6,341 nt of DNA from Candidatus Omnitrophota bacterium (GTDB lineage: Bacteria; Omnitrophota; Gorgyraeia; Zapsychrales; Fredricksoniimonadaceae), in contig JAEUSC010000500.1 in assembly GCA_016789035.1 (NCBI GenBank), forward strand, positions 1-6,341, given 5' to 3'. Positions 6,328 to 6,341 of this stretch are shown piece by piece. The position numbers and the translations under genes are program-made. How positions within the stretch are numbered: the first letter of the stretch is position 1; each line of letters begins with the position of its first letter. Under the pieces are notes generated by a model. The model had not been told where the DNA came from. It did no database searches and saw only the letters and a list, made by a program, of their open reading frames with translations.

Positions 6328-6341
6328 AAACGGGCTTTATT
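6328..6341 (-). repeat. 14-bp element AATAAAGCCCGTTT, copy upstream of the lipoprotein gene
   Basis: This copy is identical to the one at 1833-1846 in the same orientation and ends 55 bases before the lipoprotein start codon. It reaches the last base of the window, so the match may continue further. Between it and the gene is a -35-like TTGACT, but I see no good -10 box at the right distance. Confidence 0.35.

Noticed and set aside
1..6341. CRISPR array, tRNA, rRNA, insertion sequence or integrase
   Set aside because: No regularly spaced repeats, no cloverleaf or rRNA-like stretches, and no transposase or integrase motifs were seen on either strand.

Overview
The window reads as ordinary, densely coded chromosome from a Gram-negative bacterium of moderate GC content (mid-40s percent by eye, not counted). 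Two of the four proteins are exported: one has a lipobox lipoprotein signal and one a classical Sec signal peptide. The phylum cannot be fixed from this sequence. I see no rRNA, tRNA, CRISPR array, transposase or integrase.

All four genes lie on the minus strand, so transcription runs from high to low coordinates. (1) 6272-5655: a 205-residue lipoprotein of unknown function with a small beta-rich domain. (2) 5526-2005: a 1173-residue superfamily 1 helicase of the DNA2/NAM7 (Upf1-like) type, with about 400 residues inserted between helicase motifs Ia and II and a Vsr-like (MTES_1575/DUF559-type) nuclease domain at its C-terminus. (3) 1761-1183: a 192-residue ferritin-like protein of the Dps-like (DPSL, 'thioferritin') family. 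(4) 1090 to beyond base 1: the N-terminal 363 residues of a secreted protein with an uncharacterised N-terminal region and one fibronectin type III domain, cut by the window edge.

The gaps are 128 nt (lipoprotein/helicase), 243 nt (helicase/DPSL) and 92 nt (DPSL/FnIII). With no overlaps, and with a ribosome binding site seen at three of the four starts, these look like separately expressed neighbours rather than one tight operon. The helicase is the exception: its best ATG has no Shine-Dalgarno sequence, but a promoter-like pair is placed so that the transcript could begin at the ATG.

No functional link between the four genes is evident. The most interesting element is the helicase-nuclease fusion. 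It has all helicase motifs and an apparently intact nuclease site and stands alone, as single-protein phage-defence candidates often do; that role is inference. Second is the DPSL protein, which appears to lack one of the two cysteines that define the thioferritin active site. A 14-bp sequence (AATAAAGCCCGTTT on the minus strand) occurs 56-72 nt upstream of both the DPSL and lipoprotein starts and may be a shared control element or chance.
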